From assembly GCF_001029445.1 (NCBI RefSeq), contig NZ_LDOT01000024.1:86690-150689 (forward strand): a stretch of 64,000 nt of DNA, read 5' to 3'. This DNA is from Photobacterium aquae (GTDB taxonomy: Bacteria; Pseudomonadota; Gammaproteobacteria; Enterobacterales; Vibrionaceae). This document shows, one piece after another, positions 42,663 through 52,095 of this stretch. Made by a program: the position numbers and the translations under genes. Within the stretch, counting starts at the first letter, position 1. Every line of letters starts with the position of its first letter. The notes beneath the pieces were generated by a model. It searched no databases and was not told where the DNA came from. It saw only the letters and a program-made list of their open reading frames with translations.

Positions 42663-43775
42663 TTATTTATCAGTGCTAATCTCAGCCGTTTCAAAACGGT
42701 TTGTTTCTGATTTATTAATACCCAGCATTTTACGAATAAGTGCCACAATGCGCCAAATATAGCTGATCACAAAAAAGTAAACACCAAACACACACAAGAA
42801 ACTAATAAACATAACCGATTCACGGACTGCATTAATTTCAGCCCACAAACCAATAGCTGCCATAATGGCAGCTAAGCTACAAATCACCACCAATGACATA
42901 GCAGAAGACAAACCAATACGTTGACAAATATGATGAAGGTGCTCACGATCTGGCTTAAACGGTGAATGCCCCTTACGAATACGACGTATCATAATCGTCG
43001 CCATATCCATCAATGGGATAGCAATTAGCCATAGTGCAGTTACCGGTTTAAACGCATAGACATTAGCTTCCTGACTACCACGAATCAACATCCACACCAC
43101 AGCAAAACCAATAAATACACTACCAGCATCCCCCATAAAGACCTTAAAGCGTTTACCTAGAGGAAAGCCCAAATTGAGCATAATGTAAGGCACCATGGCG
43201 GTAACAATCATCAAGCACAAAGTCGCCAAGTACTCATTGCCGGTGGCATAAAAGACCAAGCCCAGAGCACCAAAAGTTACCGAAGCCAAACCGCCAAGCA
43301 GGCCATCAATGCCATCAACCATATTAAATGCATTAATGGCACCTATAACCGCTAACACGGTGACAATCGCACTGGCCAGTGGTGATAATTTAATGGTTTC
43401 ACTACCCATCAAAAAACCAAGATTACCTAAGCTATGATCGCCAATATAGATCATCACCAACGAAATACCCGCCTGAATAACTAAACGAGATTTAAAACTA
43501 ATATCGTAATAATCATCCAGCGCGCCAACAACAACCAATATGGTTGAGCAGGCTAAAAACAGCAATAAGTTTTCTGTTATTGGCATAAACAACAAAAAAC
43601 TCACGACTAATGTCACGAGTATAGAAATACCACCGACCAAGGGGATCACCCCTTGGTGCAATTTTCGCGCATTGGGTTTATCAACCAAGCCAATCCGTTT
43701 CGCAATTTTTCTAAACACAAATAAATTACAAAACGACAACACAAATACGAACAAGTAAGTGGTTGGAGTTGTCAT
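42663..43775 (-). CDS. wecA: WecA-like undecaprenyl-phosphate N-acetylglucosaminyl-1-phosphate transferase (copy 2)
   Basis: Initiating sugar-phosphate transferase of the capsule operon. It has 370 residues with about 11 membrane helices. The motifs VGALDDYYDIS, NAFNMVDGIDGLLGG, FMGDAGSVFIG and PDREHLHHICQR are nearly identical to copy 1 at 32481-33575. As the last gene of the main minus-strand unit (after galU copy 2), it most likely loads GlcNAc-1-P (or GalNAc-1-P) on the lipid carrier for the wzx/wzy polymer. No WcaJ-type initiating enzyme was found in the locus. Confidence 0.92.
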   Translation of the reverse strand: MTTPTTYLFVFVLSFCNLFVFRKIAKRIGLVDKPNARKLHQGVIPLVGGISILVTLVVSFLLFMPITENLLLFLACSTILVVVGALDDYYDISFKSRLVIQAGISLVMIYIGDHSLGNLGFLMGSETIKLSPLASAIVTVLAVIGAINAFNMVDGIDGLLGGLASVTFGALGLVFYATGNEYLATLCLMIVTAMVPYIMLNLGFPLGKRFKVFMGDAGSVFIGFAVVWMLIRGSQEANVYAFKPVTALWLIAIPLMDMATIMIRRIRKGHSPFKPDREHLHHICQRIGLSSAMSLVVICSLAAIMAAIGLWAEINAVRESVMFISFLCVFGVYFFVISYIWRIVALIRKMLGINKSETNRFETAEISTDK

Positions 43776-43822
43776 TATTAATTCTTCTTAGTTGTTGTGT
43801 GGATATATCGGTTTATATTCCC

Positions 43823-44743
43823 TTAACCGACCAATTTCAACGTTTTCTCATCACTTAGAAGTGATTTCAAGTAGTGATGGAAATCATCACCTAATGATTG
43901 ATGACGCAAACCATATTCAACAAAAGCTTTAAGGTAACCTAATTTATCACCGCAATCATGAGACTTGCCACTCATATGAAAGGCTTCAACCGTTTCTTCT
44001 GCCATTAACATATCAATAGCATCGGTAAGCTGAATTTCATCCCCCGCTCCCGGTGGTGTAATCGCAAGCTTATCCCAAATTTTATTCGACAATACATATC
44101 GGCCAACCACAGCTAAATTGGATGGTGCGTCTTCTACTGCTGGCTTTTCTACCATTCGAGTCATTGTACACGAATCACCTGCAGAGAGTTTTTCACCGGC
44201 ACAATCTACCACCCCATATTTAGAAACATCTGCCATTGGCACAGGCTCAACCATGATCTGGCTAGCACCGGTTCCTTCATAACGTTGCAGCATTGCAGCG
44301 AGATTTTCTTGAGTTTGATCCGCCGTATATTCATCCAAAATTACATCTGGCAGTACCACTGCAAACGGCGTATCCCCAACTAACGGTTTGGCACATAGTA
44401 CTGCATGCCCCAACCCTTTAGCCTGCCCTTGGCGAACATGCATAATAGTCACATCCTTAGGACAAATAGACTGCACTTCATCAAGAAGCTGACGCTTAAC
44501 ACGCGCTTCAAGAGTCGCCTCGAGCTCAAAAGAAGTATCGAAGTGGTTTTCGATAGCATTCTTTGATGAATGAGTCACCAATACAATTTCTTTAATTCCC
44601 GCCGCAATACATTCATTAACAATGTATTGAATTAATGGTTTATCGACAATGGGAAGCATTTCTTTTGGAATGGCTTTGGTAGCAGGTAGCATACGAGTGC
44701 CGAGACCTGCAACTGGTATGACGGCTTTAGTAATTGTTCTCAT
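43823..44743 (-). CDS. galU: GalU, UTP-glucose-1-phosphate uridylyltransferase (copy 2)
   Basis: Second UDP-glucose pyrophosphorylase in the window, 306 residues. The N-terminus MRTITKAVIPVAGLGTRM needs no start correction. The signature ATKAIPKEMLPIVDKPLIQY is shared with copy 1 and most of the length aligns without gaps by eye. It supplies UDP-glucose for the Ugd dehydrogenase encoded upstream in the operon. A terminator-like hairpin at 44761-44787 separates it from the epimerase gene, so its expression may depend on RfaH. Confidence 0.95.
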   Translation of the reverse strand: MRTITKAVIPVAGLGTRMLPATKAIPKEMLPIVDKPLIQYIVNECIAAGIKEIVLVTHSSKNAIENHFDTSFELEATLEARVKRQLLDEVQSICPKDVTIMHVRQGQAKGLGHAVLCAKPLVGDTPFAVVLPDVILDEYTADQTQENLAAMLQRYEGTGASQIMVEPVPMADVSKYGVVDCAGEKLSAGDSCTMTRMVEKPAVEDAPSNLAVVGRYVLSNKIWDKLAITPPGAGDEIQLTDAIDMLMAEETVEAFHMSGKSHDCGDKLGYLKAFVEYGLRHQSLGDDFHHYLKSLLSDEKTLKLVG

Positions 44744-44760
44744 AATATTTAACCTTAAAC

Positions 44761-44787
44761 AAAAAGAGCCATATGGTATGACTCTTT
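44761..44787 (-). terminator. Terminator-like hairpin inside the capsule operon
   Basis: As RNA on the minus strand: AAAGAG, a G.U pair, CATA, a 3-base loop and the matching arm (44763-44773 with 44777-44787), then UUUUUG. It sits 25 bases after the epimerase stop codon and before galU copy 2. It is a candidate attenuator that RfaH-modified polymerase would read through. Confidence 0.75.
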
Positions 44788-44812
44788 GATTACCAATTAA
44801 GAAGCGAATAAG

Positions 44813-45817
44813 TTATTTTTTATAGAAATCACGATACCACTTAACGAAATTCTCAACACCTTCTTGTATAGGAGTTTGAGGTTTATAACCTGTTGCTTCA
44901 AATAACCCAGAGGTATCAGCATAAGTCTTATAAACATCGCCAGGTTGCATAGGCAAAAAGTTTTTATTAGCCTCTAATCCTAAACTCTCTTCTAGTGCTT
45001 GAATATAATCCATTAACTTTTCACATTTACCGTTTCCGATATTATATACACGGTAAGGTGCGGAACTATCTGCTGGAGAACCAGTTTCTACAGTCCAATT
45101 TTCTTGTTGTTCTGGCACAACATCTTGAATACGTATGATGCCTTCAACAATATCATCAATATAAGTGAAATCGCGCTGCATATCACCATTGTTATAAATA
45201 TCGATCGCTTCACCATCAATGATCTTCTTGGTGAATTTAAACAATGCCATATCTGGACGCCCCCAAGGACCATATACAGTAAAGAAACGTAAGCCTGTAG
45301 TTGACAAGTTGTACAGGTGAGAATAGGTATGAGCCATTAATTCATTGGCTTTCTTACTCGCAGCATACAAAGAAATTGGATGATCTACAGAATCGCTAGT
45401 TTCAAATGGTGTCTTAGAGTTCAAACCATATACAGAACTCGATGAAGCATAAATAAGATGCTTAACCTTATTGTGGCGACACCCTTCAAGAATATTCACA
45501 AAACCAATTAAGTTACTATCAGCATACGCTAATGGATTATCAAGAGAATAGCGAACCCCTGCTTGAGCTGCAAGGTTAATAACACGATCAAACTGCTGTA
45601 CTTTAAATAGTTCCGCTATTGATTCACGATCAGCCAAATCGAGCTTAACAAATTCAAAATTAGGATGTTCAATACGCTTTAAACGAGCTAATTTTAAATT
45701 CACATCGTAATAATCGTTTAGATTATCGATACCGATAACCTGATGACCAATAGCAGTTAAGCGCTCCGTTACTGCACTACCAATAAATCCAGCAACGCCG
45801 GTTACTAAATATTTCAT
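44813..45817 (-). CDS. UDP-glucuronate 4-epimerase (CapI/GalA-forming, SDR family)
   Basis: Extended SDR enzyme of 334 residues, the CapI family length, from the ATG at 45817 (MKYLVTGVAGFIG); the frame upstream to 45832 adds five residues. NAD-binding TGVAGFIG is at 5-12 and the catalytic YAASK motif is intact. The RPDMALFKFTKKI block is typical for UDP-glucuronate/galacturonate epimerases. With ugd directly upstream, the pair would make UDP-GlcA and then UDP-GalA, giving an acidic polymer. Strict UDP-glucose 4-epimerase activity is less likely. Confidence 0.88.
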   Translation of the reverse strand: MKYLVTGVAGFIGSAVTERLTAIGHQVIGIDNLNDYYDVNLKLARLKRIEHPNFEFVKLDLADRESIAELFKVQQFDRVINLAAQAGVRYSLDNPLAYADSNLIGFVNILEGCRHNKVKHLIYASSSSVYGLNSKTPFETSDSVDHPISLYAASKKANELMAHTYSHLYNLSTTGLRFFTVYGPWGRPDMALFKFTKKIIDGEAIDIYNNGDMQRDFTYIDDIVEGIIRIQDVVPEQQENWTVETGSPADSSAPYRVYNIGNGKCEKLMDYIQALEESLGLEANKNFLPMQPGDVYKTYADTSGLFEATGYKPQTPIQEGVENFVKWYRDFYKK

Positions 45818-45880
45818 AAGAACCTTACACATAAAATTATAGATAGTAGATAATCATCTCTAATCTAAAAACATTGTAAA

Positions 45881-47047
45881 TCAATCGTTACCAAATAAAT
45901 CGCGAGTATAAACTTTACTTGCTACATCAGAAAGTTTACTATCCATGCGGTTAGATACAATTACATCACAAGTCTGTTTAAATTCATTCAAATCATTGAT
46001 AACCAAAGAGTGATAAAACTCTTTTTCTTTGAGTACAGGCTCATAAACAACGACCTCAATACCTTTTGCCTTGATCCGCTTCATGATACCCTGAATACTA
46101 GAAGCTCGGAAATTATCAGATCCAGACTTCATAATAAGACGATAAATACCAACACGTTTAGGTTCTTTAGCAATAATGGATTCTGCAATAAAATCTTTAC
46201 GTGTCGTATTAGCATCAACAATCGCACCAATGATGTTATTTGGTACATCACGATAATTAGCACGAAGTTGTTTCGTATCTTTAGGTAAACAGTAACCACC
46301 GTAACCAAATGACGGGTTATTGTAATGATTGCCAATACGAGGGTCTAAACCAACACCTTCAATAATTTGTCGAGAATCTAAACCATTAGATGCCGCATAA
46401 GTGTCAAGCTCATTAAAGTAAGCGACACGCATTGCAAGATATGTGTTAGAGAATAATTTTACGGCTTCAGCTTCTGTTGAATCTGTAAATAAAACAGGAA
46501 TATCTTGCTTAATTGCTCCTTCAACTAAAAGGTTAGCAAATAACTCAGCTCGAGTGCTACGCTCACCCACAATAATTCGAGATGGGTATAAGTTATCATA
46601 CAGAGCTCGACCTTCACGTAAGAACTCAGGAGAGAAAATAATATTATCACAGCCAAATTGTTCTTTAATTTGCTTTGTATAACCAACAGGAATCGTAGAT
46701 TTAATTACCATTACAGCGTTAGGATTAATCGCCATTACATCTTTAATAACGGATTCTACTGATGAAGTATTAAAGTAATTGTTTTCAGTATCGTAATCCG
46801 TTGGTGTAGCAATAACAATATACTCAGCATCTTTGTAAGCTAATTCTTTATCTAAAGTTGCAGTAAAGTTTAGCTTTTTATTTTGAAGGAAATATTCAAT
46901 TTCCTTATCCACGATTGGAGAGATTTTATCGTTAAGTAATTTTACTTTCTCTTCGATAATATCTACGGCAATAACCTCATGATGCTGTGCTAATAGCATA
47001 GCATTTGACAGACCTACATAGCCTGTTCCTGCAATAGCGATTTTCAT
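45881..47047 (-). CDS. ugd: Ugd, UDP-glucose 6-dehydrogenase
   Basis: Oxidises UDP-glucose twice to UDP-glucuronate. It has 388 residues, the short class. The NAD-binding start MKIAIAGTGYVGLSNAML and the catalytic Cys motif GYGGYCLPKDTKQL are both present. It lies one base from the preceding GT4 gene and 63 bases before the epimerase. The base composition becomes visibly AT-richer from here towards 55 kb. Confidence 0.97.
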   Translation of the reverse strand: MKIAIAGTGYVGLSNAMLLAQHHEVIAVDIIEEKVKLLNDKISPIVDKEIEYFLQNKKLNFTATLDKELAYKDAEYIVIATPTDYDTENNYFNTSSVESVIKDVMAINPNAVMVIKSTIPVGYTKQIKEQFGCDNIIFSPEFLREGRALYDNLYPSRIIVGERSTRAELFANLLVEGAIKQDIPVLFTDSTEAEAVKLFSNTYLAMRVAYFNELDTYAASNGLDSRQIIEGVGLDPRIGNHYNNPSFGYGGYCLPKDTKQLRANYRDVPNNIIGAIVDANTTRKDFIAESIIAKEPKRVGIYRLIMKSGSDNFRASSIQGIMKRIKAKGIEVVVYEPVLKEKEFYHSLVINDLNEFKQTCDVIVSNRMDSKLSDVASKVYTRDLFGND

Positions 47048-47048
47048 T

Positions 47049-48170
47049 TCATCTCTCTTTTAAAAGGATATTAATTGCATCTAAATATTTATTGATAACA
47101 ATTTTCTCATCAAATTCACGCTCAATTTTTTCACGGCTTTTGACGCCCATTTCAATTCTTTCTTGATGCGTATGATTAATCATTTTTTCTAAGCATTCAA
47201 TAAGGCTAGATGTTGAACGAACATCACATAAGTAACCATTAATACCATCATCAACCGTTTCACGGCAGCCAACATTATCAGTTGTCACAATGGGTTTACC
47301 CATCGCACCTGCTTCCAAAAGAGACTTAGGTACTCCTTCGCGGTAATAAGATGGAAGAACCATACAATCAGCCTTTTTAATTTCTTTCTCTACTTCGTCC
47401 GATACACCAAGATAATTAACAATACCTTCATCAACCCACTTTTGCATATCTTCCTTCGAAACAGCTGATGGGTTATCTACAGCAAGAAAACCTAGCAAAT
47501 TGAACTCAACTTTATCACCGTACTTACTCTTTAAATATCGAGCAGCTTCTACATAATGAGCAATACCCTTGTCATATAGCATTCTGGCAACAAGAAGAAA
47601 ATGGACTGTATCGTCATCTGATGAAGGTGATAATTTAAATCGACTCAGATCAACACCAGAACCAGGTAAACGTTCAGTAATAACCTCATTTGCTAGTTTA
47701 TTTTTAATAAAAATCTGCTTATCTTCTTCATTCTGAAAGAAAATTTTATCAACTCTTTTATTACTTATCCGATAGAGAAAACGAGCAAACCTTGAAGTTA
47801 AAGATTCATTAACGAACAAAACACCCAACCCTGCAATATTATTTATAACTTTTATATTATTACGCTTTGCTGCAAGGGTACTATATATATTATTTTTTGG
47901 TGTGAAATTCAAAACAACATCATATAGATTTGAAGAATAGATTTTATTAAAATCATAGAGTGTTTTAAAATCTTTATATGGGTTTGTTCCGCCTTTATCT
48001 ATATCAATATCAATGTATTTAATGCCTAAGTCCTGGAGTTTTTTAGAATACTCATCTCTAGGAGAAATAGCTGTAACATTATAACCATTATCAATAAGAG
48101 ATAATATAGTATTCTTTCTAAAATTATATAGGTACCAACTTGTGTTTGACGAAATTACTACATTTTTCAT
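47049..48170 (-). CDS. Glycosyltransferase family 4 (PglA-like)
   Basis: GT-B fold glycosyltransferase of 373 residues. It has the N-terminal half with SSNTSWYLYNFR and the C-terminal nucleotide-sugar site with the E-x7-E motif EGVPKSLLEAGAMGKPIV. It resembles N,N'-diacetylbacillosamine/GalNAc-type transferases (PglA/WbpT-like impression). It is the most distal of three GT4 genes, directly before ugd with a 1-base gap. Specificity cannot be predicted. Confidence 0.87.
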   Translation of the reverse strand: MKNVVISSNTSWYLYNFRKNTILSLIDNGYNVTAISPRDEYSKKLQDLGIKYIDIDIDKGGTNPYKDFKTLYDFNKIYSSNLYDVVLNFTPKNNIYSTLAAKRNNIKVINNIAGLGVLFVNESLTSRFARFLYRISNKRVDKIFFQNEEDKQIFIKNKLANEVITERLPGSGVDLSRFKLSPSSDDDTVHFLLVARMLYDKGIAHYVEAARYLKSKYGDKVEFNLLGFLAVDNPSAVSKEDMQKWVDEGIVNYLGVSDEVEKEIKKADCMVLPSYYREGVPKSLLEAGAMGKPIVTTDNVGCRETVDDGINGYLCDVRSTSSLIECLEKMINHTHQERIEMGVKSREKIEREFDEKIVINKYLDAINILLKER

Positions 48171-48171
48171 A

Positions 48172-49278
48172 TCAAACCTTTCTTATGAAATCATATTTTT
48201 TCTTATCTAATGATATATCAAATCTAGAAGCCACATCTAAAGAATATTGAGAACATTTACTATAAACGTCCATATCAGAGATAGCCTTAATTTTCGAGAC
48301 TAATTGAATATGTTTTTTGGGTGAAAATAATAAAGAGCTATCAACAATCTCGGGTATACCACCAACATAGGTTCCAATCACCGGTATACCAAAAGACATC
48401 GCTTCTAATATTGATCTAGGTAAACCTTCCGTAAGACTTGGTTGAACATAAATATCAATACATGAAAACCAATTATTTAACTTATCCCTATCAGAAATAA
48501 AACCTAATTGCTCAATATTTTTATATTTTCTCATTTCCTCTTCTAACGGTGAATCTAGCCCCCCCCCTACAATTGATAGTTCATATTTGTCATTATCAAG
48601 AAGAGAAAAAGCGTCAAATAATGTTTTAATCCCTTTAATTCGGAGGCTTGGGTTACCAATAACTCCTATTCGTATTCTTTTTCCATGAGATAGTTTTTTA
48701 ATATCTTTTAACTCGTTAACTCTAGCATCTGACACTCCTATATAACGTCCATTTGTAGGATAATGTGATTGAAGATAATTAGATGTAACATATATAACAT
48801 TATTTGATTTTAATAACGTTTTTTTTGTTCTTAAACTTAATATTGGTGCATATATTTTACCTAATATATCTCCTCTATACCACAAGCAATCAAAAGGAGA
48901 TGCCACCATCTCAACTAAAACTTTTTTACCTTTACTCAAGGCTAATTTATGGACAAGCAAGCCAAATTCGCTTGGTAATCTTAAAACTATAAAATCAGCT
49001 TTATTTATCTCTTTTACTATTTCAGAGATAATAAAACCTCTCTTAATTATACCTTTTTTGGATAAAACTCCTGGCAAGCCAATTATATTAATGTTTTTTC
49101 CATTAGACTTATATTGTTCACTGATTTGTTTATTAACATTACGATATCGCGATATAACTCTAACTTCACTACCAAATTTTAGGTAATAGGATAATTGCTC
49201 ATATGTCAACTTCCCATTAGAATAATAATCATTATTAAATTTCAGAAAAATATGATCATGTACGAATAGGATTTTCAC
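48172..49278 (-). CDS. Glycosyltransferase family 4
   Basis: GT4 protein of 368 residues. N-terminal MKILFVHDHIFLKF..., and C-terminal donor site motif EGLPRSILEAMSFGIPVIGTYVGGIPEIV. It is packed against its neighbours: 1 base to the next GT4 gene and directly abutting the acetyltransferase gene upstream. The coding sequence is very AT-rich. Substrate unknown; it probably adds one sugar of the repeat unit. Confidence 0.87.
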   Translation of the reverse strand: MKILFVHDHIFLKFNNDYYSNGKLTYEQLSYYLKFGSEVRVISRYRNVNKQISEQYKSNGKNINIIGLPGVLSKKGIIKRGFIISEIVKEINKADFIVLRLPSEFGLLVHKLALSKGKKVLVEMVASPFDCLWYRGDILGKIYAPILSLRTKKTLLKSNNVIYVTSNYLQSHYPTNGRYIGVSDARVNELKDIKKLSHGKRIRIGVIGNPSLRIKGIKTLFDAFSLLDNDKYELSIVGGGLDSPLEEEMRKYKNIEQLGFISDRDKLNNWFSCIDIYVQPSLTEGLPRSILEAMSFGIPVIGTYVGGIPEIVDSSLLFSPKKHIQLVSKIKAISDMDVYSKCSQYSLDVASRFDISLDKKKYDFIRKV

Positions 49279-49845
49279 TTAGATATCCTTAATAAATTTA
49301 GCAGGAATCCCAGCAAATACAGCATGTCCCTTAATATTACCTTTCACAACAGCTCCAGCAGCAATAATAGTTCTGTTGTTAATTACAGTTCCGGCAAGAA
49401 TTCTTACCCCACTACCAATCCATACGTCATGTTCTATAACAATTGGTATAAGTTTAAGCTTATTATATTTTATTGGTGTGTCTTTATCGCTGTAATCATG
49501 CTCGAATGAAATTAGTGACGATGAATGGGCTATTGAAACATTATCTTCAATAACAATTGAACCTATAGCATCAATATAACAATAATCGTGTATGCTTACA
49601 TTATTTCCAATTTTCAAATTAAATATATTTTTAATTGTAACATATCTACCAATATATACATTATCTCCAATCTCTAACTTCAGACTCTTTAATAATAAAT
49701 ATCTAAAAAAAACTATAGCTTTGGTTGGGAAAATTGCTATAAATTCAAACAAAAATATAATAATAAAGTTAGGTAATAATGATATAATCTTACAAAGAAT
49801 AAAAACCACTGCTTTATATTTATTAAAAAATTCACGCCCGTTCAT
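49279..49845 (-). CDS. Hexapeptide-repeat acyltransferase (left-handed beta-helix)
   Basis: O-acetyltransferase-like protein of about 188 residues. A hydrophobic N-terminal segment (about 15-50) may anchor it to the membrane. Hexapeptide turns follow from IGDNVYIGRYVTIKN through VWIGSGVRILAGTVINNRTIIAAGAVVKG. The ATG at 49845 follows GGTGG at 8 bases, while the frame opens at a TTG (49860). The start overlaps the end of wzy by 14 bases. It probably acetylates a sugar of the polymer. Confidence 0.85.
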   Translation of the reverse strand: MNGREFFNKYKAVVFILCKIISLLPNFIIIFLFEFIAIFPTKAIVFFRYLLLKSLKLEIGDNVYIGRYVTIKNIFNLKIGNNVSIHDYCYIDAIGSIVIEDNVSIAHSSSLISFEHDYSDKDTPIKYNKLKLIPIVIEHDVWIGSGVRILAGTVINNRTIIAAGAVVKGNIKGHAVFAGIPAKFIKDI

Positions 49846-51025
49846 ATTTAAAACCACCAACCTTAATGAGCAATATTATCATCAAATAAAATAAAAAACT
49901 AAAATATAACACACTTAGCTTAGTTGTCATTAAAATTAAAAATAAAAGTTTATCTTCTCTCGTTTTCATCACTTTAAGACAAGTCATAACAAACAAGAAG
50001 CATCCAATGATTCCAAACTTTATTATTAAATAAAGCCAAATTCCATTATCATTTATAGATGCCACCCCTATCGACCATAAATTTCTATCCAAAATAAAAC
50101 TAGCTAATGTAGAAGGTACCCCTAAAATACCATTACCAAATAATATTTCTAACAAATCTTGATTAAAGACAAAAACAAATAAATTACCACGGATGTCAGT
50201 TGCATCTCCAATCGCATTTAATCTAGCCTCGGCAAAATAAAATAATGCTAGAATAAAAACAGGTGATAATATTAGAATTAAATAAGATAAATATCCTTTT
50301 TTCTTAACTACGAATAAGAAAAACATCAAGACTGTAACATAAAATATAGCAGCCACTGACAACGTTAACAACATCGAAATAATCGATACTATAACTAATT
50401 TGTCAACCTTTTTATCTAAATAAAATTTACAGGCAATAAAACATAAAATAAAAGCTGCATAAGTCGATGGTTCTTCATAAAATCCAGTCGGTCTATATAT
50501 TTGTCCAATAATAGGAATAGAAAATCCGCTCAAATATCTCTGTGGTTCACCAGTGAGCGGAACTAACGGATCGATATAATAACCAGTCAAATATACAGTT
50601 GAAAATTGAATTATAAAGAAAGATACATTTATTAGTAATAAAAACTCAAATAGCTTACATATTGATTTTTTATCGAACTTAACAAATTGCATAATTGATA
50701 ATATCATAAATATTTTTACAGCTGTCGCAATCGTAAAAGATATATAACTATAATCAATGTTATCTTTATGTGGGTATATGTTAAATAATGATGGCATGGC
50801 AATAGTGGTAATTATTATTATACTATATGTGTATTTCTCAATAAAAAGCCTATTGACCTTATAGCCATTATATGCAAAATATAGAACCCAAGTTAACAAT
50901 AAAATAGGGATTACAACGTAATATCTTAATTCATTAATATTTTCCCAAGATGCAAAAAATATAATTATACAAGTAAGTATATATATACAGTTACTTTTTA
51001 TACTCAACTTAAAATTTCCTCCCAT
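49832..51025 (-). CDS. wzy: Wzy-like polysaccharide polymerase
   Basis: Highly hydrophobic protein of 397 residues with about 11-12 predicted membrane helices and a larger periplasmic loop region near residues 240-290. This is the layout of Wzy O-antigen/capsule polymerases, which share little sequence. Position beside wzx, GT4 genes and Wza/Wzc supports the call. The ATG at 51025 lacks a ribosome binding site; a TTG at 51007 overlaps the upstream GT stop in TTGA and has GGGAGGA upstream, so the start may be 18 bases later. Very AT-rich. Confidence 0.75.
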   Translation of the reverse strand: MGGNFKLSIKSNCIYILTCIIIFFASWENINELRYYVVIPILLLTWVLYFAYNGYKVNRLFIEKYTYSIIIITTIAMPSLFNIYPHKDNIDYSYISFTIATAVKIFMILSIMQFVKFDKKSICKLFEFLLLINVSFFIIQFSTVYLTGYYIDPLVPLTGEPQRYLSGFSIPIIGQIYRPTGFYEEPSTYAAFILCFIACKFYLDKKVDKLVIVSIISMLLTLSVAAIFYVTVLMFFLFVVKKKGYLSYLILILSPVFILALFYFAEARLNAIGDATDIRGNLFVFVFNQDLLEILFGNGILGVPSTLASFILDRNLWSIGVASINDNGIWLYLIIKFGIIGCFLFVMTCLKVMKTREDKLLFLILMTTKLSVLYFSFLFYLMIILLIKVGGFKYERA

Positions 51026-52095
51026 TTTTCAATTGCATTTTTATTTGAAAAAACTTTAGCTTGATTTGCTATGGCTTTATATTGATAATCATTTATTATT
51101 ACATATTCTAACCCCTTCTTAATTTCAATATCAGACCTATCATTAACTAAAACTCCATTTAAGTTATTAATTATTTCATTAGGTCCATTCTTACAATCCA
51201 CAGAAACAATAGGGGTTCCTAAAGATATTGATTCAATTAAAACATTGGGAAACCCTTCAAACAGTGAGGTCAAGAGAGTGACTTTTGCATGAGAATATAA
51301 ATCAATAAGATCAGACTGATATCCACAAAATATAACCTTATGACTTATCATTAATTTTTCAACTTTTAATTTAAGTTGACTCTCTAGACGCCCCTTCCCA
51401 ACAATTTTCAATTTGAACTGAGGATGATCTTGTTGAAATAAAAAGAAAGCATCTATCGCCAAATCAAATGCTTTTTGATTTTCTAATCTACCAACACATA
51501 AAATATAATCATCTTTACTATTATTTATCTGATTTTTGTTTACATATTCTTCAATAGCTTTAGATACTGGATTGTAAATTGTAACTGTTTTCCCTATTGT
51601 CTTAGGCAAAATACTATTTATTTCTTTTTCCATTTCCAGACATTGGTTAACAATAATATCTGCTTTTGGATAAATCCATTTTATTACAGGATATAAAAAA
51701 TACTTTCTATATTTAGATGTTGTCTTTTTTGATATCATGGATAAACTATTTATATTTCTCGCAACTAATTTAAAATGACGCTTACTAAAATACCTTGAAA
51801 TTATAGCTAATATCGTAAGCTCGTAAGTGAATGATATTAAAACTTTTATTTTTTCAACTTTTAAATATTTAATTAGAGGTCTTATAGCTAATCTAGCAGA
51901 ACAAACATTTAACGAATCTATCTTTATATTCTTATCTACCCTAGAAATAAGCTCCCTACCATCAGAACGCATCAGTAATAAAGTAACATTCCAACCATTT
52001 TTATAAAGATTATTCGCAAGATTTACGCATACGCCTTCAGCACCACCAGAGGCTAAAGAGTCAATAAGCAATATTATTTTTTTTTGTCTAGGCAT
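51004..52095 (-). CDS. Glycosyltransferase family 4
   Basis: GT4 enzyme of about 363 residues from the ATG at 52095 (MPRQKKIILLIDSLASGGAE); the frame opens earlier at a TTG (52137). Family features: the N-terminal DSLASGGAEGVCVNLANNL loop and the donor-site motif EGFPNVLIESISLGTPIVSVDC. The start overlaps the end of wzx by 8 bases and the end overlaps wzy, so the three are translationally linked. Substrate unknown. Confidence 0.87.
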   Translation of the reverse strand: MPRQKKIILLIDSLASGGAEGVCVNLANNLYKNGWNVTLLLMRSDGRELISRVDKNIKIDSLNVCSARLAIRPLIKYLKVEKIKVLISFTYELTILAIISRYFSKRHFKLVARNINSLSMISKKTTSKYRKYFLYPVIKWIYPKADIIVNQCLEMEKEINSILPKTIGKTVTIYNPVSKAIEEYVNKNQINNSKDDYILCVGRLENQKAFDLAIDAFFLFQQDHPQFKLKIVGKGRLESQLKLKVEKLMISHKVIFCGYQSDLIDLYSHAKVTLLTSLFEGFPNVLIESISLGTPIVSVDCKNGPNEIINNLNGVLVNDRSDIEIKKGLEYVIINDYQYKAIANQAKVFSNKNAIEKWEEILS

